NCBI GenBank assembly: GCA_026391355.1
Contig: JAPLDH010000056.1
Span: 1-64,000 of the forward strand
Reading direction: 5' to 3'
DNA from: Bacteroidota bacterium
GTDB lineage: Bacteria > Bacteroidota > Bacteroidia > Bacteroidales > FEN-979
DNA: 64,000 nt
Shown: positions 35,342 through 43,411 of the stretch, piece after piece
How the letters are laid out: each line of letters begins with the position of its first letter
Position numbering within the stretch: the stretch's first letter is position 1
Position numbers and translations under genes: made by a program
Notes under the pieces: generated by a model
What the model was told of the DNA's origin: nothing
The model's database searches: none
What the model saw: only the letters and a program-made list of their open reading frames with translations

Positions 35342-36649
35342 ATGATACAACTACTGAAAGAAATAATCCTTGATGCGCAGGAATACCTATTATTCACGGG
35401 GGTGACCCGGCATCTGGAGGTATTTCCTGTTTCGCGGAAAGCCACAATTGTGATTGGAGTCCGCCGATGTGGAAAATCAACTTATCTGAATCAGATTGTG
35501 AACCATTTACGATCACAGGGAGTCAAACAGGAAAACATCCTGTATCTGAATTTCTTCGATGACCGGCTCTCAAATTTGAAAAATGACGGATTGGGCAAGG
35601 TGTTGGAAGCGTATTTCTTACTTTATCCGGAAAAGAAAAACGGTGAAAGAATTTATTGCTTTTTCGATGAAATTCAAGTAATACCTGGTTGGGAAGCTTT
35701 TATCGACAGAACCCTTCGAACTGAGAACTGTGAAGTTTATATTACGGGTTCTTCTGCCAATATGCTTGCCAGCGAAATAGCAACTCAAATGAGGGGGAGA
35801 GCTTTGTCTTGGGAGTTATTTCCCTTTTCGTTCAGGGAGTTTCTTGATTATCACAACATAAAAAGCGGGTCACCTTTAAATACCCAGGCACGCCTCTCTA
35901 TTCAAAAAGCTTTTGATTTCTATTTGGAAAAAGGCGGATTCCCCGAGGGCTTTAATGTGGAAAAATTTTTACGTGTAAAAATACACCAGGAATATTTTAA
36001 CTCAATTCTTTTTCGTGATCTGATCGAACGGCATGATATTTCACATCCTCGGGCAATTGTTGATTTAGCGCAACGATTGATTGAAAATACTGCTTCTTTA
36101 TACACACTGAACAGTTTAACAAACTATTTAAAATCATTGGGACATAAAGTTCCTAAAAGCTCAGTATCTGAATATATTTCCTGGTTTGAAGATGCTTATT
36201 TTTTATTTACTGTACGTATTTTTGATGCTTCATTAAGTAAATCCAATGCAAATCCAAAGAAAATATATTGCATTGATCATGCAATGGTAAAATCAGTTAC
36301 CTCAGGGATACTGATAAATTCGGGACATCTTCTGGAAAACCTTGTTTTTGTTGCATTACGCAGGTTTTATTATAATATCTATTACTATAAGACAAGGGGT
36401 AACCTCGAAATTGATTTTCTGGTACAAACTCAAAGACGGAAAAAAATGTTATTTCAGGTTTCAGAATCATTAGTTAATCCTGCTACCCGTCACAGAGAGC
36501 TTCAATCATTGCAGATTGCCATGTCGGAGCTTGGTTTGACCTCTGCTACCATAATTACCTTATACGAACAGGAGCAAATCAAAACAGAGCAGGGAATGGT
36601 AGAAATTATTCCGGTATGGAAATTTCTTTTAGAAGAATTGGAAGGTTAA
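35342..36649 (+). CDS. AAA ATPase with DUF4143 domain
   Basis: A 435-residue intact member of the family represented by fragments upstream. The AAA_14 domain has Walker A GVRRCGKSTY and Walker B IYCFFDEIQVIPGW, with a sensor TGSSANML. The C-terminal DUF4143 domain (SGHLLENLVFVALRR, YYYKTRGNLEIDFLV) has a PD-(D/E)xK-like acidic pattern. The physiological role of this family is unknown; the genes are numerous and patchy in Bacteroidota and often decay, suggesting transfer between genomes. Confidence 0.85.
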   Translation: MIQLLKEIILDAQEYLLFTGVTRHLEVFPVSRKATIVIGVRRCGKSTYLNQIVNHLRSQGVKQENILYLNFFDDRLSNLKNDGLGKVLEAYFLLYPEKKNGERIYCFFDEIQVIPGWEAFIDRTLRTENCEVYITGSSANMLASEIATQMRGRALSWELFPFSFREFLDYHNIKSGSPLNTQARLSIQKAFDFYLEKGGFPEGFNVEKFLRVKIHQEYFNSILFRDLIERHDISHPRAIVDLAQRLIENTASLYTLNSLTNYLKSLGHKVPKSSVSEYISWFEDAYFLFTVRIFDASLSKSNANPKKIYCIDHAMVKSVTSGILINSGHLLENLVFVALRRFYYNIYYYKTRGNLEIDFLVQTQRRKKMLFQVSESLVNPATRHRELQSLQIAMSELGLTSATIITLYEQEQIKTEQGMVEIIPVWKFLLEELEG

Positions 36650-36656
36650 GCAGGAA

Positions 36657-36735
36657 TTCAAAATGCAAAATGCAAAATACAAAAATCAAAATTACTCGTG
36701 CCTGGTGCCTCATGCCTAATGCCTAATTACGACGA
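36657..36735. repeat. AAAATGCAAAATAC and TGCCTAATGCC repeats before pyk
   Basis: An AAAATGC-unit run is followed by an imperfect GTGCCTGGTGCCTCATGCC run with drifting 7-8 nt units that ends 4 nt before the pyruvate kinase ATG. The repeat fills the whole ATPase-pyk junction. Confidence 0.65.
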
Positions 36736-36738
36736 CAA

Positions 36739-38154
36739 ATGACGAATAGAATCCGCCGGACAAAGATCGTCGCTACGATCGGGCCGGCAAGCTGTTCCCC
36801 AAAGGTGATGCGCGAGCTGATGAAAGCCGGGATGAATGTTGCACGGCTTAATTTCTCCCACGGCAATTATCAGGACCATGAGCAGGTAGTGAAGAACCTT
36901 CGGGCAGTTTCAGACGAGCTTGGAATCCCGATGACGATCATGCAGGATTTGCAGGGGCCGAAGATCCGTGTCGGAAAGCTGATCTCTGACGAGATAACCC
37001 TGAAGCCGGGGGAGAAGGTTATCCTAGTTCCTGAAGCTGTATATCATGGGCAACCTGCAACGATCCCGCTTGATTATTCTTATGTGGCGGAAGAAGCCAG
37101 GCCGGGAATGCAGGTGTTAATGGCAGATGGCCTGTTTGAACTGGAGATCACGGCAATAAAAGGAGATACGGTAGAATGTGTGGTCAAAGAAGGAGGCATT
37201 CTAAAAAGCCGGAAGGGAGTGAACTTCCCTGACCTGAACCTCCGGCTTCCTTCATTGACAGAGAAGGACATCAGGGATCTTGAATTCGGGCTCACCCAGG
37301 ACATTGACTGGATCTCATTGAGTTTTGTGCGTTGCGCTGAAGATGTAAAGGCTCTGCAAGGTTTCCTGGAAAGCAAGGGTAACCTGAAACCGGTGATCGC
37401 AAAGATCGAGAAACCCCAGGCACTGGATCACCTGGAAGAGATCATCCGGGTGTCGGATGGCATTATGGTTGCCCGCGGGGATCTGGGGGTGGAGATCAAC
37501 CCGGAACGGGTGCCGATGATCCAGAAAAAGATCATTGAACAATGCAACCGGAAAGGGATTCCGGTGATCACCGCTACGCAGATGCTGGAAAGCATGATCC
37601 ATGAACCGAGGCCGACACGGGCTGAGGCCAGCGATGTGGCCAATGCGATCATTGATGGAACGGATGCAGTGATGCTTTCGGGTGAATCTGCCATCGGGGA
37701 TTTCCCGGTTAAGGCGGTGGAAATGATGGCCAGGATCGCCTGTGAGGTTGAATCAAAGATTGATTTCAAGGTCTACCCGCCGGCAGGGGATTCCGATGTG
37801 CATGCATTGAGCCAGGCCGCAAACGGAATTGAAAAGATCCTGAACCTGAAATGCATCGTTTCGCTTACCACCAGTGGGAAAAGTGCGCAGGCCGTTGCCT
37901 CCGAGCGACCTAAAACTCCGCTGTATGCACTCACAAGTGATCTTAAAGTATATCACTCACTGAATCTCTTCTGGGGAATTACTCCCGTGCTGATCAGTGA
38001 ACATCCTGCTACATTTGAAGCGCTGGTTGCGTGTACTGAGTCTGTAATGAAAACCAGGGGAATTGCAAACCCGGGTGATAAGATCATGATTGTGGCAGGA
38101 ATCCCGGCAAATCATCCGGGGGGGACGAATTTTCTGAAGATTCATACTTTATAG
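36739..38154 (+). CDS. pyk: Pyruvate kinase
   Basis: A 471-residue glycolytic enzyme converting phosphoenolpyruvate and ADP to pyruvate and ATP. The N-terminal TKIVATIGPASCS and ARLNFSHG blocks, the active-site region AKIEKPQALD, the metal-binding MVARGDLGVEI and the MLSGESAIG motif are all present, followed by the C-terminal allosteric domain. Length is normal for the family. The ATG sits just after a drifting repeat, leaving little room for a classical ribosome binding site. Confidence 0.97.
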   Translation: MTNRIRRTKIVATIGPASCSPKVMRELMKAGMNVARLNFSHGNYQDHEQVVKNLRAVSDELGIPMTIMQDLQGPKIRVGKLISDEITLKPGEKVILVPEAVYHGQPATIPLDYSYVAEEARPGMQVLMADGLFELEITAIKGDTVECVVKEGGILKSRKGVNFPDLNLRLPSLTEKDIRDLEFGLTQDIDWISLSFVRCAEDVKALQGFLESKGNLKPVIAKIEKPQALDHLEEIIRVSDGIMVARGDLGVEINPERVPMIQKKIIEQCNRKGIPVITATQMLESMIHEPRPTRAEASDVANAIIDGTDAVMLSGESAIGDFPVKAVEMMARIACEVESKIDFKVYPPAGDSDVHALSQAANGIEKILNLKCIVSLTTSGKSAQAVASERPKTPLYALTSDLKVYHSLNLFWGITPVLISEHPATFEALVACTESVMKTRGIANPGDKIMIVAGIPANHPGGTNFLKIHTL

Positions 38155-38243
38155 GAGCGAGGGATCAAGGGAGCGAGGGATGGGTTTGTAATATGTGACC
38201 ATTTTCCAACTCACCAGTTCGCAAGTTCACCAGTTCACCAGTT
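38155..38243. repeat. GAGCGAGGGAT and CACCAGTT repeats between convergent genes
   Basis: Two low-complexity runs lie between pyk and the minus-strand gene: GGAGCGAGGGATCAAG twice, then ACTCACCAGTTCGCAAGTTC with repeated CACCAGTT units. The second run extends into the coding region at 38227-38243 and provides the last four codons and stop of the minus-strand gene. Confidence 0.65.
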
Positions 38244-38826
38244 TTATCGCACATACTGCCTGCAAAGAGTAAAAAACGTCATTGGTCTTGCCAATGCTGA
38301 AAAAGAGAAATTCTCCTCCCAGAGAAAAGGTTTTGTTCAATGGATAGAGATAAGAAGCGGTGGCTTCGAAATTCGAGAATGACCATTCGTGAGACTCAAC
38401 CTTGTCGCCTATTCCACTCAGACGTGAATAAAGAAGGCCAACCCCCGGTGCAATTGTAAGATAAAAATGATCGACTATCCGCATGCGAACCATCAACATA
38501 AGCGGGATAAAATGAAGCCTTGAATCGCCCATGATTTGTTGCAACACCATCTTGTTTACTTTATAGATACGGTAATAGCCTGTTTCAACCCCCATGCTGA
38601 TCCTGTATTGTGGTTCCCACATGAAACGTGCTGAGATCCCAACAAAATCTTTCTTAACTTCATTATTGGAGATAACCACCATCGAATTGATATAATGCGA
38701 CCAGCCAATACCCGGTGTAAATGAGAAATGGCCTTTCACTGTTCCTGTCGAATCACCGGCCTGCGACCAAGAATGTGCAGCGAACGAAAATAACACAATG
38801 AAGATGATCAAAAACTTCTCCTTCAT
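38227..38826 (-). CDS. Hypothetical outer-membrane beta-barrel protein
   Basis: A 199-residue protein with a signal peptide (MKEKFLIIFIVLFSFAAHSWSQ) and alternating hydrophobic strands typical of small barrel proteins (FSFTPGIGWSHYI, FYLTIAPGVGLLYS, FSLGGEFLFFSIG). No specific family is recognised. ATG 38826 is chosen because the signal peptide begins there. Its start is one base from the stop of the GDPD gene, so the two are cotranscribed. The C-terminal residues LVNW come from a CACCAGTT repeat. Confidence 0.6.
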   Translation of the reverse strand: MKEKFLIIFIVLFSFAAHSWSQAGDSTGTVKGHFSFTPGIGWSHYINSMVVISNNEVKKDFVGISARFMWEPQYRISMGVETGYYRIYKVNKMVLQQIMGDSRLHFIPLMLMVRMRIVDHFYLTIAPGVGLLYSRLSGIGDKVESHEWSFSNFEATASYLYPLNKTFSLGGEFLFFSIGKTNDVFYSLQAVCAIKLVNW

Positions 38827-38827
38827 A

Positions 38828-40087
38828 TTAATTCTCCCTGATATAGTGATAATAAGCAACAATCGACGGATAGTTGGTCAGTATCCCGTCAAAATGTCCT
38901 TCCCTCGAATATTCTTCAATAAATGAGATGTCGTCAAGGGTCCAGCAGTATGCTTTCCGGCCCTCATTGTGCATGGCCTGAACATCTCCATCCAGAATTC
39001 CTCTGGTCCATCTTGGTCCCCAGGCCTTTGCATTGACATCCCTTACATCATCAAGGGTCAGCTCACAAAGTGAGAGAATATCCCTGTATCCTGCTATTTG
39101 CTTAAATTCATCAACCACATTGGAAGCCGGAAGTCCTATGTAAATTTTAAGGTTTCTCCCTGCCTGGTTCACTTTTTCCATCATCCGTTTCTGGATGGGT
39201 ACAACAGCCGACATTGAATTGCTTGAGGATTTCATATCCAGCCAAACGAATTTAATTTCTGTGCTGTCGATCACAAAATTGAGCGCATCTTCGAGTTTTG
39301 GTATCTTTTCTCCATGGATCAATGTCACAAAAGCCGAAAGCTGATTCCAGGTAAAGTCTCCCACCGGCCCCATCACCGGCCCTTTGCGGGTAAGCCGTAT
39401 GTTTATATCATCATCGTGATAAAGGATCGGCACCCCGTCTTTGGTAAGCTGAACATCGATCTCAATTCCGGTGGAACCAAAATAACCGGTGTAACTGATC
39501 ATCGGAATACTGTTTTCAGAATAGGGAAGATGATCAGAAGTCCTTCCTCCGGAACGATGTGCAACAATATCAAAATCGCCGTTTTTTACTGTGTCAGAGA
39601 ATGGCCTCATATATTGGAGTGTGATGAACTTGTCAGGGAGATTTGAAACGCCATCTCCAATCGATCCCCTCATGATAATTGTCTGAATATTCTGCTTCAT
39701 TGCTAGGAGATCCGATCCCCCTTCTTCTTTTGAGATATTGAACCTGACCAGGCCGGTATTGTCGTTTAACGAATATCTCCAGTACCCTTCCAGCATAATG
39801 GCAGAATCCTTATAACCGGCTTCCATGATCATGTAACGGCCATTGCCGCAGAAAACAGAGACTTTATTCCGGTTCCATTTCATTACTACCGTTTCTCCAA
39901 AGCGGTCAACACCGGCAATAACCTCATAAACCCCTTCCATAAGCTGCCTTGATGGACCCTGTAAAGCAAGGGCATCTTTCAATGTCGAAGCCGCACCAAA
40001 CACGGGAACCTGGACAAATGAATCTTTGTTGCATGCTGCCAGCAGCAGGAGATAAAGCAGGATACAGGTCAGAAATGATTTTTTCAT
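38828..40087 (-). CDS. Glycerophosphodiester phosphodiesterase family lipoprotein
   Basis: A 419-residue lipoprotein: the signal ends in LLLLAAC, so C19 should be lipidated. Residues about 170-419 form a GDPD TIM barrel with IVAHRSGG, a following ENS, the acidic EIDVQLTKDGVPILYHDDD and the late ILTNYPSIVAYY strand. GDPD enzymes hydrolyse glycerophosphodiesters to glycerol 3-phosphate and an alcohol. The N-terminal 150 residues are an additional domain without a recognised family. It heads a minus-strand pair with the barrel protein. Confidence 0.8.
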   Translation of the reverse strand: MKKSFLTCILLYLLLLAACNKDSFVQVPVFGAASTLKDALALQGPSRQLMEGVYEVIAGVDRFGETVVMKWNRNKVSVFCGNGRYMIMEAGYKDSAIMLEGYWRYSLNDNTGLVRFNISKEEGGSDLLAMKQNIQTIIMRGSIGDGVSNLPDKFITLQYMRPFSDTVKNGDFDIVAHRSGGRTSDHLPYSENSIPMISYTGYFGSTGIEIDVQLTKDGVPILYHDDDINIRLTRKGPVMGPVGDFTWNQLSAFVTLIHGEKIPKLEDALNFVIDSTEIKFVWLDMKSSSNSMSAVVPIQKRMMEKVNQAGRNLKIYIGLPASNVVDEFKQIAGYRDILSLCELTLDDVRDVNAKAWGPRWTRGILDGDVQAMHNEGRKAYCWTLDDISFIEEYSREGHFDGILTNYPSIVAYYHYIREN

Positions 40088-40172
40088 TTTTTAACATTAC
40101 GATATCAGAAATTCTGTTTATTCAGGTTTTGAATTTAGAATGTCTTAAAAGTATAGAATCATTTTCAACTTT

Positions 40173-40904
40173 TCATAACAGCCAGCTGAAATAAAGTTCG
40201 GGTATATGATACCGTCGGCTGAAGGTCGTGAATACCGGCCATGCCGGCCAGTAAAACTTCAGATAATTATCCTTGATACCGGTTACAAATCCCATTTTTT
40301 TCCATAGACGCTGTTCGACATATATGCCAACAGTCAGTCCATCGATCATATCTTTTGTACGTATGATCTCATTCCCTCCAGCCCGTACAGAAAATTTTGT
40401 CAATACGGGTATTTCAATTTTCAGGGTAAAAAGGAGATCATTTACAGAATAACCCAGGGAAAGATTTGGATAATGCACCCAGGCCTTGACTGTATTATCA
40501 AATCCCAGGATGGTCATATACCCATAAACGAAAGCAACGTCATAGGCTATGTTCATTGAAAAGTTGTGATGGCGCATATTCCACCTGGGACCGACCATAA
40601 ACTGGTTTGAAACGATCAGCGTATTGATATCTCCCAAAATGGAAAACCCGGCAGGTAAACCCAAGTTCATGCGCAGATCGACCACTGGAGCTTCGATGGC
40701 TGTTTCTACCCAATCGTAAGGCAAACGTACCATCGAAAACCCGGCCGAAAAACGAACTTCCGCAGGCTTATATATATGCGGGAAAAACATACTTTTTGAA
40801 ACAATATCAAATGAATCAAGCTTTGCCTGAGCATTTATAAACTCTGTTTCAAATAACAGAAGGAACAAAAGAATAAATTTGTAATGGTTGAGCAAGACAT
40901 TCAT
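40173..40904 (-). CDS. Hypothetical envelope protein
   Basis: A 243-residue protein with a signal sequence (MNVLLNHYKFILLFLLLFETEFINAQ) and a beta-rich mature part (VRFSAGFSMVRLPYDW, GFSILGDINTLIVSN, HNFSMNIAYDVAFVYGYM) consistent with an outer-membrane barrel. No known family. ATG 40904 is preferred over an upstream in-frame ATG at 40928 because of the signal. It is divergent from the Gly/Tyr-rich protein gene. Confidence 0.5.
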   Translation of the reverse strand: MNVLLNHYKFILLFLLLFETEFINAQAKLDSFDIVSKSMFFPHIYKPAEVRFSAGFSMVRLPYDWVETAIEAPVVDLRMNLGLPAGFSILGDINTLIVSNQFMVGPRWNMRHHNFSMNIAYDVAFVYGYMTILGFDNTVKAWVHYPNLSLGYSVNDLLFTLKIEIPVLTKFSVRAGGNEIIRTKDMIDGLTVGIYVEQRLWKKMGFVTGIKDNYLKFYWPAWPVFTTFSRRYHIPELYFSWLL

Positions 40905-41000
40905 GTTTATAAATGATATTCCGTTCAAAAATAAATAAATTCCTTAATTTTGTTCGATTTGAATTACTTAAATACAGATAAAATGTTCAATATTCATATT

Positions 41001-43316
41001 ATGAGAACAACTTTTCATCAATCGAGGCCATGCATATATGCAACAATGATTACCCTGTTGCTATTTTGCAATTTTGGATTTGCCATTGCCGGGAGCATTG
41101 ACTGGCCCAAGCAGATCATTACCGACAAAGCTACCATCCTGATCTACCAGTTTCAACCGGAATCATTCGCAGGGAATATTCTTTCATCAAGAGCTGCTGT
41201 TTCAATCACAAAGGCAGGTGAAACACAACCTGTTTTCGGCGCTATATGGACTGAAGCAAGGGTGAATACCGACAGGGAATCCAGGATGGTTACGCTGATG
41301 GAGATAAAAATCAAGGATGTGAAATTCCCTTCTGCAATTCCGGCAGAAAAAATAGAAAAATTCAAGGCCTTACTGGAGGAGGAAATTCCAAAATGGGATC
41401 TTGAATTCTCGCTCGATGAACTGCTCTCCTCATTAAAAGTGAATGAAGCTGCCGTAAAGGTTTCGGAGAATATGAATAACGATCCTCCCGATATCATATA
41501 TTCAAAACTTTCATCTATCTTGCTGATATTTGACGGGGATCCGAAATTTGTGCAGATACCGAAAAGCGATCTAAAAAAGGCAGTCAATACACCATTTTTC
41601 CTGGTTCAGGATACAAAAAGCGGAAATTTTTACCTTTTTGGCGGGAATTTCTGGTATGCCACGATGGACCTGCTGAATGGCAACTGGACAAGTGTCGACC
41701 CCCCGAAAGCAGTGAAGAAAATACAGGAAGAACTCAATGCAGAAGCCGATAAACAGTCCAATCCAAATGAGGAAAAGAATGAAACCGATGCAAAACCTGT
41801 TGCACAGATTTACGTCAAAACCACTTCGTCGGAGCTGATCCAGTCGGACGGAGAGCCAAATTTCGCTCCGATCCAGGGAACCAACCTTCTCTATATGACC
41901 AATTCTGATAATGAAATTTTCATGAATATCGACAAGCAGCAATATTATGTACTGTTGTCAGGAAGATGGTATATTTCACCTGCAATTAGCGGCCCATGGA
42001 CATTTTTACCAGCCGATAAACTACCCTCCGACTTTGCAAATATTCCTGAGGGCAATGAAAAAGATATCGTGCTGGCAAGTGTTCCGGGTACGGATGCTGC
42101 GCAAGAGGCAATTCTTGACGCACAGTTACCCCAGACTGCAGCGGTTGACCGTAAATCAGCCAATACCAGCGTTCAATATGACGGGGATCCGAAATTCGAA
42201 CAGATAAAAGGGACAAATATTTACAGGGGAATAAATACGAACAGCACGGTTTTACTTTACCAAAAAGTATATTATGTTTGTGACAATGCGGTATGGTTCA
42301 CGAGTATAGGACCGGAAGGGCCATGGATTGTCGCTACCACATTGCCTGATGAGATCCAGAAGATCCCTCCCGATGACCCGGCTTATAATGTAAAGTACGT
42401 TTACATATATGATGTTCAGCCGGAAATAGTTTACATGGGATATACCCCTGGGTATATGGGATGTTATATTTATGGACCAACCGTAGTTTACGGTACCGGG
42501 TGGCGATATCATAGCTGGTATGGGAATTTTTACTATCCACGACCTTATACATGGGGTTTCTCAATGCATTATAATCCCTGGACGGGCTGGAGCATGGGAT
42601 ATAACATGACAACAGGCTTTTTCAATTGGGGTTATGGGCCGCATTATCATGGAGGATGGTGGGGTCCCCCTCACTACAGACCCCCCTACTTTGTGCCCTT
42701 CAACCATTATTATGGTCCACGTCCTTTGATGATAAAACACACCAATATCCCCATAAACAACTATTACCGGAATAATTCCCAGACGAGAAACATATACAAC
42801 AATGTAGGTAAAGGTGTCAGACCTTACAGCCGTCAACAGGTACAGGAGCCTTCAACACGCCAGATACAAAAGGAATCAAAACCACCCGCAGGAAGGGATA
42901 AAGCCGGTACCCAACCAGGTCAGAAGACCGGCCAGACCGGCGTCCGCACCAGCCCCGGAAAAGCCCCGGTACCCAATAATGTGATTACGGATAAAAATGG
43001 GGATGTTTACCGGAAGAAAGGCAATATCTATGAAAAGAACGACGGAAAGGGGTGGAAACCTGTGGACCGGCGAAACGACACAAAAACCGGAGCGAAACCG
43101 GCAGATAGGAATAACCAGCAGACTCAACCTGCCCCTTCAGTAAAGCCGGATGGTTTCAACCGGCAGGAGCTTGAAAAACAAAATAAAAATCGTGACCGGG
43201 GTGTTCAGCGCCTGAATAATCAAAATAATTTCCAGCGCAATATGGCACCCGCAGCACCGAAGATCAATAAACAACCCGCTCCCGCAAGGCAGGAACAGAA
43301 GAAAGGAAGAAAATAA
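41001..43316 (+). CDS. Secreted repeat protein with three DGDPKF-type domains and a Gly/Tyr/Trp-rich region
   Basis: A 771-residue exported protein (signal: CIYATMITLLLFCNFGFA). Three related domains start with FDGDPKFVQIP (about 174), SDGEPNFAPIQGTN (about 280) and YDGDPKFEQIKGTN (about 392), each followed by a Y-hydrophobic-W-GPW block. Residues about 475-575 are rich in Gly, Tyr, His and Trp (GYTPGYMGCYIYGPTVVYG). Then comes a Gln/Asn-rich, charged tail with one DVYRKKGNIYEKNDGKGW beta motif. Proteins of this kind are often labelled carbohydrate-binding family V/XII; no function is known. ATG 41001 fits the signal best; ATG 40983 is possible. Confidence 0.65.
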   Translation: MRTTFHQSRPCIYATMITLLLFCNFGFAIAGSIDWPKQIITDKATILIYQFQPESFAGNILSSRAAVSITKAGETQPVFGAIWTEARVNTDRESRMVTLMEIKIKDVKFPSAIPAEKIEKFKALLEEEIPKWDLEFSLDELLSSLKVNEAAVKVSENMNNDPPDIIYSKLSSILLIFDGDPKFVQIPKSDLKKAVNTPFFLVQDTKSGNFYLFGGNFWYATMDLLNGNWTSVDPPKAVKKIQEELNAEADKQSNPNEEKNETDAKPVAQIYVKTTSSELIQSDGEPNFAPIQGTNLLYMTNSDNEIFMNIDKQQYYVLLSGRWYISPAISGPWTFLPADKLPSDFANIPEGNEKDIVLASVPGTDAAQEAILDAQLPQTAAVDRKSANTSVQYDGDPKFEQIKGTNIYRGINTNSTVLLYQKVYYVCDNAVWFTSIGPEGPWIVATTLPDEIQKIPPDDPAYNVKYVYIYDVQPEIVYMGYTPGYMGCYIYGPTVVYGTGWRYHSWYGNFYYPRPYTWGFSMHYNPWTGWSMGYNMTTGFFNWGYGPHYHGGWWGPPHYRPPYFVPFNHYYGPRPLMIKHTNIPINNYYRNNSQTRNIYNNVGKGVRPYSRQQVQEPSTRQIQKESKPPAGRDKAGTQPGQKTGQTGVRTSPGKAPVPNNVITDKNGDVYRKKGNIYEKNDGKGWKPVDRRNDTKTGAKPADRNNQQTQPAPSVKPDGFNRQELEKQNKNRDRGVQRLNNQNNFQRNMAPAAPKINKQPAPARQEQKKGRK

Positions 43317-43346
43317 TTCGTAACGCGTAACGTGTGACGCGTAACG
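43317..43346. repeat. GTAACGCGTAACG low-complexity repeat
   Basis: Imperfect CGTAACG / CGTGTGACG units directly follow the stop codon at 43316. The same vocabulary, on either strand, occurs at 53289-53320 and 56936-56966. Confidence 0.7.
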
Positions 43347-43384
43347 AAATTTCCTCCCAACGTTTTTCAGGTCGGTCTAAATTG

Positions 43385-43392
43385 TAAATTTG
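43385..43392 (+). promoter_or_regulatory. Candidate -7 element before the helicase gene
   Basis: TAAATTTG matches TAnnTTTG 19 nt before the GTG start. No clear -33 box is seen at the right spacing, and the leader would be very short. Confidence 0.3.
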
Positions 43393-43411
43393 GGCAACCA
43401 AAAAATGCTTT

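Noticed and set aside
42252-42836. Minus-strand ORFs opposite the Gly/Tyr-rich region
   Set aside because: They are antisense shadows of a biased-composition coding region and lack motifs or initiation signals.
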